A stretch of DNA of 64,000 bases from Luscinia megarhynchos (taxonomy: Eukaryota; Chordata; Aves; Passeriformes; Turdidae). Numbering within the stretch: the stretch's first letter is position 1; each line of letters opens with the position of its first letter. This document shows positions 60,386 through 64,000 of this stretch, piece after piece. Under the pieces are notes generated by a model. It searched no databases, had not been told where the DNA came from, and worked only from the letters and a program-made list of their open reading frames with translations. The position numbers were made by a program, and so were the translations under genes. The stretch is from positions 28,617,819-28,681,818 of the forward strand of contig CM067592.1 of NCBI GenBank assembly GCA_034336665.1, read 5' to 3'.

Positions 60386-63300
60386 CATGACACACATCAT
60401 GCCATCTATATTGTATTGTTCAAGAAGGAAATACATGTGGCCAGTTAAGACTTTCTTTTACAATGCAAGACCTTCTCTACACAGGAATTGTTGGTGATTT
60501 GACATTTCAGAATCCTTTTCTTCAGTTTGTCTCTAGCAACTTACTATGCAAGTAAAAAAAAAGAGAATATATCACTTAGGTACAGCAAATTGATGTGCTT
60601 AGTAAAAAGCAATTTTATACTTTGCAGCATTTTAAAAAGGCAGGAGTGCAGCTACTATCCTGAGGAAAGAAAGAACCTCCAAGCATAACATATATACAAT
60701 TTAAATCTATAAGTCAGTCAATCTGAGATTCATACTATATGGGAGGTCATTCTTGAAATGCAAGTCTAAAAAAATTCCAGGATTTTATTTTCTAATGGCT
60801 GCACTCCACTGCCACTGGTAACTATCATACTTGACGTGGATATTCAGTTCTAACAGTACATTGTATACAATAGTTAAAAAATTAATATGCTCAAGTATAT
60901 TATTTATATATTTATACAAAGCATAACATTATTTTAGATTGAACTAGTAAAATCTGTATTCCACATAACTAAATGCATTGTTATTTTGCTGACTTTATAA
61001 GTATCCTAAAATATAATTATGCCTATACATATGATTTTTACATGTAAATATATTGCTACTTTGCTGATTCTGTGTATTATATGTATATAATACAATATTT
61101 AGACATATTTATATTGATATATATATATAGTAAAGTATAAATATGAATATGAATAATTTCATATAAAAATATATTGGCCAATGCTGTTAGCTGAAGGAGG
61201 AATGAGGGACACAGTAGTGCACAGTTTGTGACAAATAATTACGTATAAAAGCAAAGTTCCCTTTATTTGGATAGAAAGTAGGTGTAATTAGGGAAAATCT
61301 AGTAGATGATTAGAATAACAAAATAATTTGCCTTACAACGGATGGAAACTATAATTGATACAATGATGAGCCATTTCTTTTGGATTACCAGATATTTCAC
61401 TTACAAGAAAGAGTTGAGAACACATGAACTGCTTGATATTGTCATCTGTAACACTACCAGAGAATAGAATGTTTATTCCAGGATGCACACAAAAAAAACC
61501 TCAAAGCTAATGGCAGAAGCACACATTTCTTGGAAAGTAAAAGGTTTGGGTTTGTTTGGTTTGGATTTGAATTGTTTCTATAGATGAATCTTCAATTGTT
61601 TTGGAAAGTTTCACAATCTGAAGATTAACAAAGACAGAATGAAGACAAAATTCATATTTATTCTGAGTTTCAGTACTTCTTTCAGCCTGTGCACTTCTAT
61701 GAAATTAATATCTTCCACAAACATATTAAATTTAAGCCTTGTGTAAAAGTTAGATAGTGATAAGGGACAGACAGCTATGAAAATTAATTAACTACAATTT
61801 GAAAATACATTCTGAGACAAAAGGATAGCTTCACTGTATTAGAAGCAGTTTACCACTTAAGGTAAATTCAGCAAAACCTATTAAAAAATCCCAACCCTGG
61901 TATTTGATAATTTCCTACTTGCTGTGATCAATGGAATTTTCCTATATTTAACCTAGAAAATACAGCACACACAGAAGGAATAAAGAAAACTTTGTAGTGC
62001 CATGTATTAATATGAAAAGTAAATTCAAACTGGGTAAAATATCAGAAATGTTACCATTCCATTTGGGTATGTTATTTAGCTAGTGAAATTGTATGTGATA
62101 ATACACAGAAATGCCAGAACTAGTCAATGCATCAGGTCCTTAAGCTGCTTTACACTGTGGATGTCTCCCTTGGACAGTTATTTTCATACTTGGTGAATCT
62201 AACTTTTGTATCTGAGCAGCCTGGACTTCAGAATCTTTATCTCTATTTGTCAGCTTTGAGTCCACCAATGCACAAAATCAGAAATAAACATCGACTGTTT
62301 CATCACAGCACAAACTTGAGAGCTGATTTTCTGAACTTTGAGCACCAGGAGTCAGGAATTGGCAGTACAGCAACATCACTATAATCCTGTTGTGACAGAA
62401 GAGCTGAGTCTCAAATCCTCTCACATGCTATATCTGCAAATATGGATGTGTGAAACAGAGGTCAAAATACTACGTGAATTCTGTCTCTTTTCACTGAAGA
62501 TCCAAAAGCATTTTTTACTCAAAAGGTAGGACAGAGACACTCAGTATATAATTAAGTAGTATATTACAGATCTACATTTTTTTAAAAAAATAAAACAAAG
62601 GAAGAATATTCCACATTTCTGTGGAATATGGATGTGAAATTTCAGAGGATTTTGAAGCACAAAAGCAGCAGGTGGTAGTCACCAGAATTCAAAAGCAAGG
62701 TAGTATGTGAAGCCACAGGCTTCTCTGTTGGCTCTGATTAAGATCTTGAGGATGATGAAATGATAAAATTAGTATAACCTTTGAATGACCCCAAGTACAG
62801 TGAAACATTTCACCTGCATTTAATTTATATATGCTTGCCATTTTCCCTAGCTCAAAAAAAATCATGCTATCTTCAGTCATTAGCTTGAACAGAGTTAGAT
62901 GCTTGGTGTCTGGACTACTTATGACTGATAATAATAGACTGCACTAAGACATGTCCTTTTAGGGAATAGTTACCTCAGCAGTTCCTTTGGCAGCAAAACT
63001 GATTTAAGGAACTTATTTTCATGCCTACCCAGAAATAATTATTCCTGCCTCTATGACATGATTAATGTCCCCCATTTACTGTGTTGACACGAATGTTGAA
63101 CAATTGGACAAACAGATTTACAGAAATGATGCTACTCAGAAGAAATTCCTGCTCTCAGAGCTTCCACTAACCAGAACAGTAATTCTCTACACATTCTTGG
63201 CAGAACCAGAAGACTTCCTAAAATTTGAATAACAACTGTTATGAAATTCTTAACTAAATGGCTTATTCAGGAAAGAAGTGGGGAGATGATGCAGGAGTTA

Positions 63301-64000
63301 AAAGACCAAATTAAGTGACAGAAAAAACACACAGTAGAGGCTAGGGCCCGTGCTGACAGTTCACAGCTTCCTTTGTTGCAGCACTGTTGACTTGTTGGTC
63401 AGCCAAAAATCTCTATCCTGTGACAGGAAATAGATACCAGATAGATTTCAGGATTATGCCTGAAATATGCCTGGAACTGGGAATAACAGGTATCTTGCTG
63501 TATAGCAGTTCAGCATTTGCAAATACACACACACTGGTCCAGACCTGCTTGGGTGCTGTGCCAATCCCATCACAGCTAAGGCTCTCGTGGGCCTTGACAG
63601 TTTTGCATAGACTGTGCAGGATGTGTAAAAGGCTAACTACAGTAATCCATTCAGGAATCTTACAGGCATAATGAAAAAAGTCTGTACCAGAGGCCCAGTA
63701 GTTGAGCTACTTTTCAGGAAGCCAACTGCACTGGAGCTTTCAATTCCTGGGGCTACTTGTCTCAGCACAAAAATGGAGACAAACCCAAAGAGAACCATAT
63801 ATAATATTGACTGATATTATCAACTCTGATTTTCATTCCTAAATCATCCATTGCAAGCAGACATCAGAGAGATGGAAATTAAAAAAATCCAAGCAACTCT
63901 TGTTGTTGGCCTTTTTTATTTTTTTGTTATCTACTTTTTTGCTTCTTTTTTTTCTCAGTTTATTTCAATGCTTCATTTTTACTATTTTTCTTAATGATTT
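60386..64000. other. AT-rich unique stretch to the window end
   Basis: No recognised gene or transposon. TA-rich sequence lies at about 60890-61170. A somewhat more GC-balanced part lies at 63320-63780 with a 94-codon frame (63387-63671) that I do not recognise. T-rich sequence closes the window. Confidence 0.5.

Noticed and set aside
62127..62529. Exon-like frame with a possible splice donor (aaaaggtagg) near 62520
   Set aside because: The frame is interrupted by a stop near 62384, and a donor-like word alone is not evidence.

Overview
The window reads as bird nuclear DNA, probably a songbird. It is AT-rich and carries many CR1 LINE fragments, the dominant avian retroposon, several with the typical 3' tail and 5' truncation. 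It also holds several LTRs whose 3' ends resemble avian ERV-L LTRs, plus sparse microsatellites. The assignment to birds rests on recognising CR1 and these LTRs by eye; no database search was possible. The songbird guess is weaker than the bird guess.

I find no functional protein-coding gene, no exon I would defend, no RNA gene and no CRISPR. All open frames are short (170 codons at most). The longest come from tandem repeats whose period is a multiple of three (a CTCTT array at 3.7-3.9 kb and a 63-bp array at 42.8-43.0 kb), or are fragments of CR1 reverse transcriptase or ERV polymerase. The window is best described as intergenic gene desert or the inside of a very long intron.

Layout. 0.5-1.6 kb: CR1 scrap, then an LTR with degenerate internal repeats. 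2.9-5.1 kb: three CR1 pieces in opposing orientations and the CTCTT array. 6.05-6.12 kb: an AT palindrome. 8.7-9.25 kb: an LTR. 9.6-11.6 kb: unidentified, more GC-balanced DNA. 12.5-13.3 kb: microsatellite plus CR1. 16.9 kb: a CR1 3' tail. 17.3-17.7 kb: a broken, coding-like stretch of unknown origin. 19.9-22.1 kb: a decayed ERV-L-type provirus (RT/RNase H region to 3' LTR). 22-29 kb: unique AT-rich DNA. 28.9-30.4 kb: CR1 ORF2 remnant with another CR1 tail nested inside. 33.5-33.8 kb: a possible minus-strand LTR. 40.0-40.85 kb: CR1 abutting an ERV-L-type LTR. 42.4-43.4 kb: GC-rich LTR with the 63-bp array. 46.1-46.8 kb: CR1. 46.8-56.5 kb: unique DNA. 56.5-57.8 kb: CR1 ORF2 with an internal deletion. 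59.7-60.4 kb: CR1 ORF2 linker region. The rest is unique AT-rich sequence.

The elements do not work together as a system. They are independent insertions of different ages. I looked for an undescribed system and did not find one. The items most worth a check are the coding-like stretch at 17.3-17.7 kb, the GC-rich LTR minisatellite and the unidentified block at 9.6-11.6 kb.
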